NCBI RefSeq assembly: GCF_025398255.1 | Contig: NZ_JAODNW010000017.1 | Span: 1-64,000 of the forward strand | Reading direction: 5' to 3' | Length of the DNA stretch: 64,000 nucleotides | Origin: Chelativorans intermedius | GTDB taxonomy: Bacteria > Pseudomonadota > Alphaproteobacteria > Rhizobiales > Rhizobiaceae | Shown here: positions 47,488-56,443 of the stretch, piece after piece | How the letters are laid out: every line of letters starts with the position of its first letter | Position numbering within the stretch: the first letter of the stretch is position 1 | Notes under the pieces: generated by a model | Database searches by the model: none | Seen by the model: the letters and a program-made list of their open reading frames with translations, nothing else | Told to the model about the DNA's origin: nothing | Program-made: the position numbers and the translations under genes

Positions 47488-50100
47488 ATGTTCCGCACCG
47501 ATGCCATCGACGAGAAGAGCGATGATCTTTCCGCCGCCGGGCGGCGCCCCGGCCGCGGCGGGGCGGGGCCGGCCCTGGCGCTGCGCTTCGCGCTGCGCGA
47601 AATGCGCGGCGGTCTTTCCGGCTTCTTCATCTTCCTGGCCTGCATCGCGCTCGGCGTGGCGGCCATCGGCGGGGTAAACTCGGTCGCCCGCGCCATCAGC
47701 ACCGGGGTCGCCACGGAGGGGCAGGCGCTTCTGGGGGGCGACATCCGTTTCGAGCTCAATCAGCGCCGCGCCGGCGTGGCCGAGCGCGCCTGGCTCGAAA
47801 GCCTGGGCCAGGTGGCCGAGAGCGCCAACATGCGCTCCATGGCCCGCCTTGCCGACGGCTCCGACCAGGCGCTGGTGGAAGTGAAGGCGGTCGACGGGCA
47901 CTATCCGCTCTACGGCCGTTTCGTCACCGAGCCGGCGCTCTCCCACGAGGCGCTGTTCGGCCTCGTCGACGGCGCCCATGGGGCGGTCGCTCCGCCCATC
48001 CTGTTCGAGCGGCTGGGTCTTGCCGTGGGCGACAGGGTGATGCTGGGCAACCAGGCGTTCGCGCTGCGCGCCGTGCTGGTCAACGAGCCCGACGCCGTTT
48101 CCGACGGCTTCGGCTTTGCGCCGCGCCTCATGGTCTCCCTCGACGGGCTTGCCGCAAGCGGCCTGGTGCAGCCCGGCAGCATGGTGGAACACACCTACAA
48201 GCTGCGGCTTGCCGAAGGCACGGGCAATGCCGCGCTGGAGGCGGTGCGCGCGGCGGCAGGAGAACGCTTTCCCGAGGCCGGCTGGAGCATCCGCACCCGG
48301 CTCAACGCCGCACCGGCTTTATCGTCCAACATCGAGCGTTTCTCGCAGTTCCTCACCCTGGTGGGGCTCACCGCGCTGGTGGTGGGCGGCGTGGGTGTGG
48401 CCAATGCCGTGCGCGCCTATCTCGACGGCAAGCGCGCGGTGATCGCCACCTTCAAGAGCCTCGGCGCCTCCGGCGGTTTCGTCTTCGCCGTCTATCTCGC
48501 GCAGATCATGGTGATCGCCCTGATCGGCATCGCTGCAGGGCTCGTGCTTGCCGCTCTCATGCCCTTCGTGGCGGGCGCGATGCTCTCCTCCCTCCTGCCG
48601 GTGCCCGCGGCCGGCGGCCTCTATCCGTCGGCGCTGGGGCTTGCCGCGCTGTTCGGGCTTCTTGTCACGCTCGCCTTCGCGCTTCTGCCGCTCGGGCGGG
48701 CGCGCGACGTGCCGGCCACGGCGCTGTTCCGCGAGATGGGCATCGACGCCAAAGGCTGGCCGCGGCCCTTCTATGTGGCGCTTGCCGCGGCCATTGCCGC
48801 GCTTCTGGCCGCCCTTGCCATCCTCTATGCCGAGGAGCGGGACGTTGCGGCCATCTTCGTGGGCGCCGCCGTCTTCGCCTTTCTGGTGCTGCGTGCCGTG
48901 GGCTGGGGGGTGCAGGCGCTCGCCCGGCGCGCCCCGCGCGTGCGCTCCACGGCATTGCGGCTTGCCGTCGGCAACATCCACCGCCCCGGCGCGCTCACCC
49001 CGTCCGTCGTGCTGGCGCTCGGGCTTGGGCTTACGCTTCTCGCAACGCTGGCGCTGATTGACGGCAACCTGCGCCGCCAGATTGCCGGCAACCTGCCGGA
49101 GGTGGCTCCCAACTTCTTCTTCGTCGACATCCAGGCCCATGAGGTGGAGGATTTCGCAGCCCTCATCGCGGCCGAGGCGCCGGGCGGCACGCTGCAGCGC
49201 GTGCCGATGCTGCGCGGGCGCATCGTGGCGCTCAATGGCGTCGACGTGCGCGAGATCGAGATGCCGCCGGAGGGCGGATGGGTGCTGCGCGGCGACCGGG
49301 GAATCACCTACTCTGCCACCCGGCCGGACGGCGCCACCCTGACGGCCGGCACGTGGTGGCCGCAGGACTACGAGGGCGAGCCGCTCGTCTCCTTCACCGC
49401 CGAGGAGGGGCGCGAGCTGGGCCTCCAACTGGGCGATACGCTGACGGTCAACGTGCTCGGCCGCAACGTCACCGCCCGCATCGCCAGCTTCCGGCAGGTG
49501 GAATGGGAGACCCTGTCCATGAACTTCGTCATGGTCTTCTCGCCCAACACCTTTGCCGGCGCTCCCCACGCCTGGCTCGCTACGCTGACGGACGCCAGCG
49601 CTACGGGCGAGGACGAGGCGCGCATCCTCAACGCCGTCACCCGCGCCTTTCCCACCGTCACCACCGTGCGCGTGAAGGACGCGCTCGACGTCGTCAACCG
49701 GCTGGTGGGCCAGCTTGCCACCGCCATCCGCGCCGCCGCGGCGGTCGCCCTCGTCTCCTCGGTGCTGGTGCTTTCCGGGGCGCTCGCCGCTGGCAATCGC
49801 GCCCGCGTGCACGATGCGGTGGTGCTGAAGACGCTGGGCGCCACCCGGCGCACGCTGATCGCCGCCTTCGCGCTGGAATATCTGATGATCGGGCTTGCCA
49901 CCGCGCTCTTCGCGCTGGCCGCCGGGGGGGCTGCGGCCTGGTATGTGGTGGCCCGCATCATGACTCTGCCCTTCGCCTTCCTGCCGCAGGTGGCGTTCGC
50001 CACCATAGCCGCCGCGCTGGTGCTCACCGTGGGTTTCGGGCTCGTCGGCACCTGGCGCGTGCTCGGCCACAAGGCCGCCCCCGTTCTGCGCAATCTCTAG
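47488..50100 (+). CDS. ABC transporter permease, YbbP/FtsX-like
   Basis: This 870-aa permease has one N-terminal membrane segment (GFFIFLACIALGVAAIGGVN), a periplasmic domain, about eight further segments in two FtsX-like blocks (residues 290-420 and 740-860) and a second periplasmic domain (NFFFVDIQAHEVEDFAALI). It pairs with the ATPase upstream. YbbAP-type exporters are thought to move hydrophobic substrates or lipoproteins from the membrane; the substrate here is not known. The ATG at 47488 follows the ATPase by 10 bp. Confidence 0.92.
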   Translation: MFRTDAIDEKSDDLSAAGRRPGRGGAGPALALRFALREMRGGLSGFFIFLACIALGVAAIGGVNSVARAISTGVATEGQALLGGDIRFELNQRRAGVAERAWLESLGQVAESANMRSMARLADGSDQALVEVKAVDGHYPLYGRFVTEPALSHEALFGLVDGAHGAVAPPILFERLGLAVGDRVMLGNQAFALRAVLVNEPDAVSDGFGFAPRLMVSLDGLAASGLVQPGSMVEHTYKLRLAEGTGNAALEAVRAAAGERFPEAGWSIRTRLNAAPALSSNIERFSQFLTLVGLTALVVGGVGVANAVRAYLDGKRAVIATFKSLGASGGFVFAVYLAQIMVIALIGIAAGLVLAALMPFVAGAMLSSLLPVPAAGGLYPSALGLAALFGLLVTLAFALLPLGRARDVPATALFREMGIDAKGWPRPFYVALAAAIAALLAALAILYAEERDVAAIFVGAAVFAFLVLRAVGWGVQALARRAPRVRSTALRLAVGNIHRPGALTPSVVLALGLGLTLLATLALIDGNLRRQIAGNLPEVAPNFFFVDIQAHEVEDFAALIAAEAPGGTLQRVPMLRGRIVALNGVDVREIEMPPEGGWVLRGDRGITYSATRPDGATLTAGTWWPQDYEGEPLVSFTAEEGRELGLQLGDTLTVNVLGRNVTARIASFRQVEWETLSMNFVMVFSPNTFAGAPHAWLATLTDASATGEDEARILNAVTRAFPTVTTVRVKDALDVVNRLVGQLATAIRAAAAVALVSSVLVLSGALAAGNRARVHDAVVLKTLGATRRTLIAAFALEYLMIGLATALFALAAGGAAAWYVVARIMTLPFAFLPQVAFATIAAALVLTVGFGLVGTWRVLGHKAAPVLRNL

Positions 50101-50197
50101 ACCGGTTCATCGTTTCAATGAAACGCTGATCCGGTCCATCTATTTGTTTTTGCGGCATTTGTGCGACGCCAGATGATTCCATCTGGCTGCAAAATGC
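50101..50197. repeat. Palindromic intergenic repeat, degenerate
   Basis: Two adjacent hairpins follow the permease gene. The first (50101-50135) has ACCGG…CCGGT outer arms and CGTTTCA/TGAAACG inner arms. The second (50155-50197) has GCATTT…AAAATGC and the perfect GCCAGATG/CATCTGGC. The layout resembles an intergenic palindrome I recall from rhizobial genomes; repeat status needs a genome search. Confidence 0.5.
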
Positions 50198-50413
50198 TGT
50201 AGGGGGGCCGCGTATCGAGAGCCGGTTCGCGAATCGTGTTGAAGGCCGCGCGCCCCGCACAAAAGGCGCCGCCCGGCGCTTTTCGCGGCGGCCAGGTCTT
50301 GCCCTCGTCACAAACTGACATCATATTTGAGCTCACGCATGCTGGACTCCCGCCAGCGGCGAGCGGCCCCTTGGCCGGCACCCGACGGGAGAGTAGCGAG
50401 AAATGAGGAACAC
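50198..50413. other. Rest of the gap before the BI-1 gene
   Basis: No gene is seen. An inverted pair of GC blocks at 50259-50290 (AAAAGGCGCCGCCCGGCGCTTTT) may be a terminator. The BI-1 promoter should lie in the AT-richer part near 50300-50340. Confidence 0.35.
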
Positions 50414-51154
50414 ATGGCTGACCTTCGCAACTATCAGGCCCGCGTAGCGACCGGCGCTCGCGCTGACGCGGCCATCGACGAGGGCCTGCGCGCCTACATG
50501 ATCCGGGTCTACAACCTCATGGCGCTGGGCCTGGCCATCACCGGCCTTGCCGCGTGGGGTGCCTTCAACTTCGCGGTGGCGGACGGCCAGCTTACGGCCT
50601 TCGGCCAGCTCATCTATGCCAGCGCCTTCCGCTGGGTGGTCATCCTGGCTCCGCTGGCGCTGGTCTTCTTCATGAGCTTCCGCATCCACACGCTCAGCGT
50701 TTCGGCGGCGCAAACCACCTTCTGGGTCTACTCGGCCCTGGTGGGCCTGTCGCTGTCCACGATCTTCCTCGTCTATACGGGCGAGAGCATCGTGCGCACC
50801 TTCTTCATCACCGCCGCCTCTTTCGGCGCCCTGTCCCTTTGGGGCTACACGACGCGGCGTGACCTCTCCGGCATGGGCTCCTTCCTGTTCATGGGGCTCA
50901 TCGGGCTCATCATCGCCTCGATCGTCAACATCTTCCTCGGATCCTCGGCGCTGCAGTTCGCCATCTCGGTGATCGGCGTCCTGGTCTTCGCGGGCCTGAC
51001 GGCCTACGACACGCAGCAGATCAAGGAGATGTATTACGAGGGCGACAGCGAGCTGGTGGCCGGCCGCAAGGCGATCATGGGCGCGCTCAGGCTGTATCTC
51101 GACTTCATCAACCTGTTCATGTTCCTGCTGCAGTTCCTGGGCAATCGCGAGTAG
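50414..51154 (+). CDS. Bax inhibitor-1/YccA family membrane protein
   Basis: This 246-aa protein has seven membrane segments and the family ending AGLTAYDTQQIKEMYYEG with two acidic residues associated with Ca leak in BI-1 proteins. The final helix LYLDFINLFMFLLQFLGNR is typical. Bacterial members are implicated in membrane protein quality control via FtsH. The ATG at 50414 follows GAGGAACAC. Confidence 0.93.
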   Translation: MADLRNYQARVATGARADAAIDEGLRAYMIRVYNLMALGLAITGLAAWGAFNFAVADGQLTAFGQLIYASAFRWVVILAPLALVFFMSFRIHTLSVSAAQTTFWVYSALVGLSLSTIFLVYTGESIVRTFFITAASFGALSLWGYTTRRDLSGMGSFLFMGLIGLIIASIVNIFLGSSALQFAISVIGVLVFAGLTAYDTQQIKEMYYEGDSELVAGRKAIMGALRLYLDFINLFMFLLQFLGNRE

Positions 51155-51260
51155 GACGGCAGCGGCCAAGCCGATACGGAAAGGCGGCTTGCGGGCCGCC
51201 TTTTCTTTTTCCCGGCTTCCTGCCATGAAGGGGAGAGGAAACCTGCAGGAGCTGCCCTGG

Positions 51261-51833
51261 ATGTGCGCCATCACCATCCGCCCCTCCGTTCCCGCCGACA
51301 TTCCCGCCATCACCCGCATCTATGCCCATGCCGTCGAGGCAGGCACGGCAAGCTATGAGCTGGAGCCGCCGGACGAGGCGGAGATGGCCGCGCGCCGCGA
51401 GGCGCTGGTGGCCCGTTCCTACCCCTATCTGGTCGCCGAGGCGGAAGCCGGGGTGGTGGGCTACGCCTATGCGGGGCCATTTCGTGCGCGCCGGGCCTAT
51501 CGGTTCATGGTCGAGGATTCGGTCTATGTGGCGCCCGAGGCGCAGGGCCGCGGGGTCGGGCGCCGCCTGGTGGCGGCGCTGATCGAGGAATGCCGCGCCC
51601 TGGGCTTCCGGCAGATCGCCGCCGTCATCGGAGACGGCTCGCCCGAAAGTGCCTCGGTGCGCCTGCATTCCGCCCTGGGATTCCGCCATGCCGGCGTTCT
51701 TGCGGGCAGCGGCTACAAGCATGGCCGCTGGCTGGACACGGTCTTCATGCAGCTTGAACTCAACGGCGGCACCGCCACGCCGCCCGATCCCGATTCATTG
51801 CCCGAGCGGCTGTTTCGCGCGGGAAGGCTGTAG
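51261..51833 (+). CDS. GNAT acetyltransferase, phosphinothricin-type
   Basis: This 190-aa protein carries TIRPSVPADIPAITRIYAHAV and the CoA-binding VYVAPEAQGRGVGRRLVAAL with GSPESASVRLHSALGFRHAG, as in YncA/PAT acetyltransferases acting on amino-acid-like toxins such as methionine sulfoximine or phosphinothricin. The ATG at 51261 has AGGAG about 10 nt upstream. Confidence 0.88.
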   Translation: MCAITIRPSVPADIPAITRIYAHAVEAGTASYELEPPDEAEMAARREALVARSYPYLVAEAEAGVVGYAYAGPFRARRAYRFMVEDSVYVAPEAQGRGVGRRLVAALIEECRALGFRQIAAVIGDGSPESASVRLHSALGFRHAGVLAGSGYKHGRWLDTVFMQLELNGGTATPPDPDSLPERLFRAGRL

Positions 51834-51878
51834 GGCGGGGCCGGCCGGCTGCTCTCCTGCCGCCTTCCGGCGGAAAGG

Positions 51879-52265
51879 TCAGGCGCGCACCACCTTCAGC
51901 TTGCGGTCGAAGACGGCCAGCACGCGGGAAAGCTCCGGGCCACGTTTCAGGATGGCGCCGCTGGCGGCAACCACGCTGTAGGCGCCCTGCCTGCGCGCCA
52001 GCCGGGGGTTCTTGACGATCTGGAAGAGCGGCACCTCGCTGGTGCGCCGGAAGACGGAGAAGACGGCCCTGTCCTTCAGATGGTCGATGGCATAGTCGCG
52101 CCACTCGCCGGCGGCCACCATTTGCCCGTAGATGCGCAGGATCTGGTCGAGCTCGCGGCGGTCGAAGGTGACGGGCAGGTCCTGCCGCGCCCGCCGCACT
52201 TCGCTCAACCGCACCAGAACCCCGGAGGCTTCGCCGTCCTCCCCGGCGCTCGAAAAGTCGCTCAT
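51879..52265 (-). CDS. DUF2794 protein
   Basis: This 128-aa protein (VTFDRRELDQILRIYGQMVAAG, then EWRDYAIDHLKDRAVFSVFRR and GAYSVVAASGAILKRG) matches DUF2794, an alphaproteobacteria-specific family of unknown role. Confidence 0.88.
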   Translation of the reverse strand: MSDFSSAGEDGEASGVLVRLSEVRRARQDLPVTFDRRELDQILRIYGQMVAAGEWRDYAIDHLKDRAVFSVFRRTSEVPLFQIVKNPRLARRQGAYSVVAASGAILKRGPELSRVLAVFDRKLKVVRA

Positions 52266-52433
52266 GCCCGTTCGCGTCCCTTGTGACGGTTTATGACAGA
52301 GGGTGACGCGGCGCGCCGGCAAATGCAACCCCGCATGTGCAACCCCTGCGCCGTCGCCGCCTCGCCTCTTGCGCTTCGCGGCGGCAGCGTCCACACTGGC
52401 AGCGTGTTCAACGAAGCGAAAGGAGGTGATCCG
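52266..52433 (+). other. Leader region of the 22-aa ORF
   Basis: Between divergent DUF2794 and the small ORF. It should hold the promoter for the short transcript that ends at 52598. The last bases form the exceptional ribosome site at 52419-52432. Confidence 0.4.
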
Positions 52434-52502
52434 ATGTCGAGTGGTTTCAATTCCAGCGTGGCCTCGGCGGATTGCCTTTTCCGGGAGCAGCCTCTCGGGT
52501 GA
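52434..52502 (+). CDS. 22-aa ORF with full anti-SD complement
   Basis: ATG at 52434 opens a 22-codon ORF (MSSGFNSSVASADCLFREQP…). The site at 52419-52432, AAAGGAGGTGATCC, is complementary over 14 nt to the conserved 3' end of 16S rRNA, far more than normal, and stands at ideal spacing. A terminator follows at 52573-52598, so the unit is a short stand-alone transcript of about 200 nt. It may be a tiny protein gene, a dual-function sRNA or a ribosome-capturing RNA. No family is recognised. Confidence 0.5.
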   Translation: MSSGFNSSVASADCLFREQPLG

Positions 52503-52572
52503 AGCGCATGACGCGCGGCAAGGCGCCCAGCGCGCTGCAGCTTGCCGGCCGCGCCAGGAATGGAATGCACGG

Positions 52573-52598
52573 GGGCCGCCTGACCGGGCGGCCCTTTT
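52573..52598 (+). terminator. Intrinsic terminator after the 22-aa ORF
   Basis: GGGCCGCC/GGCGGCCC stem with a 6-nt loop followed by TTTT, 70 bp after the small ORF stop. Confidence 0.7.
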
Positions 52599-52624
52599 GC
52601 TGTCGGGCGCCGGGACGGCGCAGC

Positions 52625-53434
52625 TCAGCCGTCGATTTCGCGTCCGATGATCGCGATGGCCTGCTGATAGACGCTTGCCGCGTTCCAGCCCTGCAGGGCG
52701 CGGAAGTTCGGCTCGCCGGGCTGATAGCCGGCGCCGGGACGCCAGCCATGGGCGCGCAGGAAGTTGGCGGTGGAGGCAAGCGCATCCGCCGATGAGCCGA
52801 TCATGTCCACCCGCCCGTTGCCATCGCCGTCGACTCCGTATTTCAGCGCGTTGCCGGGCAGGAACTGGGTCTGGCCGATCTCGCCATGGGCGGCACCCAC
52901 CGCGCGGGGGTCGAGCATGCCGCGCTCCACCAGCGTCAGCGCCGCATAGAGATGGCCGGTGAAGAACTCTGATCGCCGGCAGTCATAGGCAAGCGTGGCG
53001 ACGGATGAGAGGATGTGCTGGTTGCCGAGAAACCGTCCAAAGCCGGTCTCCATGCCCCAGATGGCAATCAGCGGTCCCGGCGGCACGCCATAGCCGCGCT
53101 CGATGGCGGCGAGAAGGCCGGCATGGCGCTGCTTGAGCTTCCGGCCCTGCGAGATGATGACATTGGCGCCGCGCTTCTTCATGAAGGCGTCAAGGGTGAG
53201 CTTGAAGCTTTTCTGGCTCCGGTCGGCGGCGATCGTCTTGGAGGCATAGCGCGTGCGCCCCAGCGCATCGAGCGCGCGGGGGCCGACGCCGCGCGCGGCT
53301 GCCTCCTGCGTGAACTGCGCCTTCCAGTGCTCGAAGCCGCCGGCGCCATTGCCGCAGCTGGCCGCTTCCGCCGCGCCAAGCGCCCACGCATATGCAAGCA
53401 GCGCGGCCGCCAGCAATCTCCCTCTGCCTGCCAT
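52625..53434 (-). CDS. Lytic murein transglycosylase, MltB-like
   Basis: This 269-aa periplasmic enzyme cuts peptidoglycan glycan strands. It has a signal peptide (LLAAALLAYAWALGAAEA), the catalytic Glu in LIAIWGMETGFGRFLG and the SLT_2 features AAHGEIGQTQFLPGNALKYG. MltB-type enzymes of rhizobia often lack the C-terminal peptidoglycan-binding domain, as here. The ATG at 53434 is chosen from the signal peptide; 53458 is an alternative. Confidence 0.92.
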   Translation of the reverse strand: MAGRGRLLAAALLAYAWALGAAEAASCGNGAGGFEHWKAQFTQEAAARGVGPRALDALGRTRYASKTIAADRSQKSFKLTLDAFMKKRGANVIISQGRKLKQRHAGLLAAIERGYGVPPGPLIAIWGMETGFGRFLGNQHILSSVATLAYDCRRSEFFTGHLYAALTLVERGMLDPRAVGAAHGEIGQTQFLPGNALKYGVDGDGNGRVDMIGSSADALASTANFLRAHGWRPGAGYQPGEPNFRALQGWNAASVYQQAIAIIGREIDG

Positions 53435-53621
53435 TCCCCTCTCCGTCGAATCGCGCAAAACCGCCCGCGCGGACTATGCCAGCATGGCGCGCTCTTGTCA
53501 CCCGCTGCAGGTCGCCAGGGTTGCAGCACCTGCCCGGGCCATGCACCGGCGCGGCAGAGCGCCGCCATTGGCTCTCGAAACTGCCACAGGAAAACGCTAT
53601 ATGCGCGGCAAAGGACAGGCA

Positions 53622-54065
53622 ATGATCCACATGTACCAGACACGCGCCTGGCACGACCAGCTTTCCCCCTCTCTCGCCGAGTTCGAGCGGCTGGCGATGG
53701 AGACCTATGCCAATCTGCCGGAAGAGTTCCGCCGGCTGACCGGGGACATCATCATCCAGGTGGCCGAGTTCCCGACCGAGGAGATCATGGACGATCTGGC
53801 GCTGGAAACGCCGTTCGACCTGCTCGGCCTGTTCGAGGGACGCGGCATCGCCGAGCGCTGGAACCCGGCCACCGGCGAGGGCCCCAACCGCATCACGCTC
53901 TATCGCCGCGCCATTCTGGACTATTGGGCCGAGAACGAGGAGACCCTGGGCGACATCGTGGCGCATGTGCTGATCCACGAGATCGGCCACCATTTCGGCC
54001 TGTCGGACGAGGACATGGAGCGCATCGAGGAAGGCGCGGGGGACTGGCCGTCACCCGGCTCGTGA
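53622..54065 (+). CDS. Zincin-like metallopeptidase
   Basis: This 147-aa protein has the zinc motif HVLIHEIGHHFGLSDEDMERIE (HEIGHHFGL with HExxH) and the N-terminal FERLAMETYANLPEEFRRLTGD of the minimal metallopeptidase family known from alphaproteobacteria. Substrate unknown. The ATG at 53622 has AGGACAGG upstream; 53601 and 53631 are also in frame. Confidence 0.88.
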   Translation: MIHMYQTRAWHDQLSPSLAEFERLAMETYANLPEEFRRLTGDIIIQVAEFPTEEIMDDLALETPFDLLGLFEGRGIAERWNPATGEGPNRITLYRRAILDYWAENEETLGDIVAHVLIHEIGHHFGLSDEDMERIEEGAGDWPSPGS

Positions 54066-54145
54066 CCCTCGCGGCACCGCGCTTCGCCCAATCGGCCTGC
54101 CCTTGCCGGGCCGATGCACCGGGGCGGGAGATGCCCCGCGAGGGG

Positions 54146-54352
54146 TCAATAATCTCCCAGCTTCATCTCCGGCGTGTAGTCCACGCCTTCCACCTCCTTG
54201 TAGACGGCCTGGCCGCAGCGCATGGTCTGCGTCTTTGCGTCGAAGGCATAGGTCGGGCCGCCGTGCAGCAGCCAGCCCTTGTTGAGCGCCGCCGTGACCT
54301 TGTGGCAGAAGCTGGAATCATCCGGTCCCGTCAGGAAGCGATAAAGCCTCAT
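54146..54352 (-). CDS. DUF1737 protein
   Basis: This 68-aa protein (MRLYRFLTGPDDSSFCHKVT, then ALNKGWLLHGGPTYAFD) fits the DUF1737 family, a small domain of unknown role. It overlaps the upstream lyase gene by 4 bp (ATGA), so it is translated together with it. Confidence 0.8.
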   Translation of the reverse strand: MRLYRFLTGPDDSSFCHKVTAALNKGWLLHGGPTYAFDAKTQTMRCGQAVYKEVEGVDYTPEMKLGDY

Positions 54353-55239
54353 CCGTCCTTCTCCTCGATCCGTTTTGCGCGGGCGATCAGCGCCTCGGCC
54401 ATCCTGAGATGCAGTCGCTCGACCATCCGCCCGCCCAGCGAGACGACGCCGCGCCCCTGGTTCTCCGGTCTGGCGAAGGCGGCGACGATGGCCTGCGCCT
54501 CCGCCACTTCCGCCGCCGTCGGCGCGAAGGCCGAGTTGGCCGCGGCGATCTGTGCTGGGTGGATGAGCGTCTTGCCGTCGAAGCCCATGGCGCGGGCGGC
54601 CGCGCACTCGCCGGCAAAGGCGGCGAGGTCGCGAAAGTCGTTCGACACGCCGTCGAGCACGCCGAGAGAGCCGGCGCGGGCGGCCAGCACGATCTGCATC
54701 AGCCACGGCTTGAGGTTGGCGCGCTCGGGGCCGGGGTCGATGCCTGTTTCCTTCACCAGGTCGTTCGTGCCTGCCACCAGGCAGGAAAGCCGCGCATCGG
54801 GCGCGCGGCCGAGCGCGGCGATGGCGCCCGCCTGCATGAGCCCGCGCGGCGTTTCGATCATCGCCCACAGGCGGATTGCGCGCGGCGCGTCGGTCTCCTC
54901 CAGCGCCGTCTCGGCCTGCGCGATGTCGGCCGGCTCCTCCACCTTGGGCAGCAGGATGGCATCGGGCCTGACGGCACGCGCGGCCAGGAAGTCTTCCGTG
55001 CCCCATGCGCCGGAAAGGGCATTGATGCGCACGGCGATCTCGCATTCGGGGCGGCGGGGGCCGGCGAGGAAGGCGCGCAGACGCTCGCGCGCCGACGCCT
55101 TCTCTTCCGGGGCCACGGCATCCTCCAGATCGAAGATGATCGCATCGCAGGCAAGCGCAGCACTCTTGAGCAGCGCTCGTTCGTTGCCGGCCGGCACGTA
55201 AAGGACGGAGCGGCGGAGGGGAAGGGCGGGGTCGTGCAT
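54349..55239 (-). CDS. HpcH/HpaI aldolase (CoA-ester lyase)
   Basis: This 296-aa TIM-barrel lyase has RRSVLYVPAGNERALLKSA, the metal-site IFDLEDAVAPEEKASAR, ILLPKVEEPADI and MIETPRGLMQAGAIAAL, and GFDGKTLIHPAQIAAAN. It is in the citrate lyase beta/malyl-CoA lyase group; the exact CoA ester (malyl, methylmalyl or citramalyl) cannot be told here. The ATG at 55239 fits family length. It overlaps the DUF1737 gene. Confidence 0.9.
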   Translation of the reverse strand: MHDPALPLRRSVLYVPAGNERALLKSAALACDAIIFDLEDAVAPEEKASARERLRAFLAGPRRPECEIAVRINALSGAWGTEDFLAARAVRPDAILLPKVEEPADIAQAETALEETDAPRAIRLWAMIETPRGLMQAGAIAALGRAPDARLSCLVAGTNDLVKETGIDPGPERANLKPWLMQIVLAARAGSLGVLDGVSNDFRDLAAFAGECAAARAMGFDGKTLIHPAQIAAANSAFAPTAAEVAEAQAIVAAFARPENQGRGVVSLGGRMVERLHLRMAEALIARAKRIEEKDG

Positions 55240-55350
55240 GGCTGTTTCATGGCCGAGCGGGCGCGCCGAGGCAAGAGTCTTTGCTTGGGCCCGCGCATGA
55301 TGTAAATGGGAGCCGACCCACTCTGCAAGCTTCAGACAGGCATCAGGCCC

Positions 55351-55956
55351 ATGGAAAAGTTCACCACGCTCACCGGCGTCGCCGCCCCTCTGCCCATCGT
55401 CAATGTCGATACCGACATGATCATCCCCAAGGATTACCTCAAGACGATCAGGCGCACGGGGCTCGGCAAGGGCCTTTTCGCCGAGATGCGCTACATGGAG
55501 GACGGTTCGGAGAACCCGGACTTCGTGCTCAACAAGCCGGCCTACCGAAACGCCAAGATCCTGGTGGCCGGCGACAATTTCGGCTGCGGGTCGAGCCGTG
55601 AGCACGCGCCCTGGGCGCTGCTCGACTTCGGCATCCGCTGCGTCATCTCGACGAGCTTTGCCGACATCTTCTACAACAATTGCTTCAAGAACGGCATCCT
55701 GCCGATCACCGTGAGCCCGCAGGAGCTGGAAAAGCTGATGGACGATGCCGAGCGCGGCTCGAACGCCACGCTGACGGTGGATCTGGAAGCCCAGGAGATC
55801 CGCGGACCCGACGGCGGCGTCATTCGCTTCGAGATCGACGCCTTCAAGCGCCACTGCCTGCTGAACGGCCTCGACGACATCGCCCTGACGCTGGAGAAGG
55901 CGCCGGCGATCGACTCCTTCGAGCGCCGATATTCCGAAAACAGGCCCTGGGCATAG
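55351..55956 (+). CDS. leuD: 3-isopropylmalate dehydratase small subunit
   Basis: LeuD is the swivel subunit that pairs with LeuC (26107). This 201-aa protein carries [22 protein letters not shown], the substrate loop [17 protein letters not shown] and [20 protein letters not shown]. It is followed by a RidA gene and leuB. Confidence 0.97.
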   Translation: MEKFTTLTGVAAPLPIVNVDTDMIIPKDYLKTIRRTGLGKGLFAEMRYMEDGSENPDFVLNKPAYRNAKILVAGDNFGCGSSREHAPWALLDFGIRCVISTSFADIFYNNCFKNGILPITVSPQELEKLMDDAERGSNATLTVDLEAQEIRGPDGGVIRFEIDAFKRHCLLNGLDDIALTLEKAPAIDSFERRYSENRPWA

Positions 55957-55967
55957 AGGGCGGCCCC

Positions 55968-56360
55968 TTGCGCCGCCTCGTTTCAACCGGCTCGCCCTTC
56001 GAGAAGACCGCCGGCTACAGCCGGGCGGTCGTGGATGGTCCGTGGTGCTTCGTCTCCGGCACGACCGGCTACGACTATGCCACCATGCAGATGCCGCCGG
56101 GCGTCGAGGAGCAGGCGAGAAACTGCCTCGCCACCATCCGTGCCGCGCTCGAAGAGGGCGGCTTTGCCATGGAAGACGTGGTGCGCGCGCATTACTACGT
56201 GACCGACCGCGCCTATGTTGACCGTGTCTTTGCCATCGTGGGCGAAGCCTTCGGCGACATCCGCCCGGCGGCCACACTGGTGGTGTGCAAGCTCGCCCGG
56301 CCCGAGATGAAGATCGAGATCGAGGTCACGGCGCTGAAGCGCGACCGCGAAGGCGGCTGA
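55968..56360 (+). CDS. RidA family protein
   Basis: This protein of about 130 aa (MRRLVSTGSPFEKTAGYSRAV, then FVSGTTGYDYATMQMP, ending ATLVVCKLARPEMKIEIEV) belongs to the RidA/YjgF/UK114 group, enamine or imine deaminases that protect PLP enzymes. The start is TTG at 55968, matching homologue starts; no ATG is suitable. Its place between leuD and leuB is conserved in rhizobia and fits a branched-chain amino acid link. Confidence 0.88.
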   Translation: MRRLVSTGSPFEKTAGYSRAVVDGPWCFVSGTTGYDYATMQMPPGVEEQARNCLATIRAALEEGGFAMEDVVRAHYYVTDRAYVDRVFAIVGEAFGDIRPAATLVVCKLARPEMKIEIEVTALKRDREGG

Positions 56361-56443
56361 GAAGACCGCGCGGGCGGCGGCATCTTGCGCAAAGCCGCAC
56401 TGCCGTTTAGCAAAGGCGCCACGTCAACCTGCAAGAGGCACCC

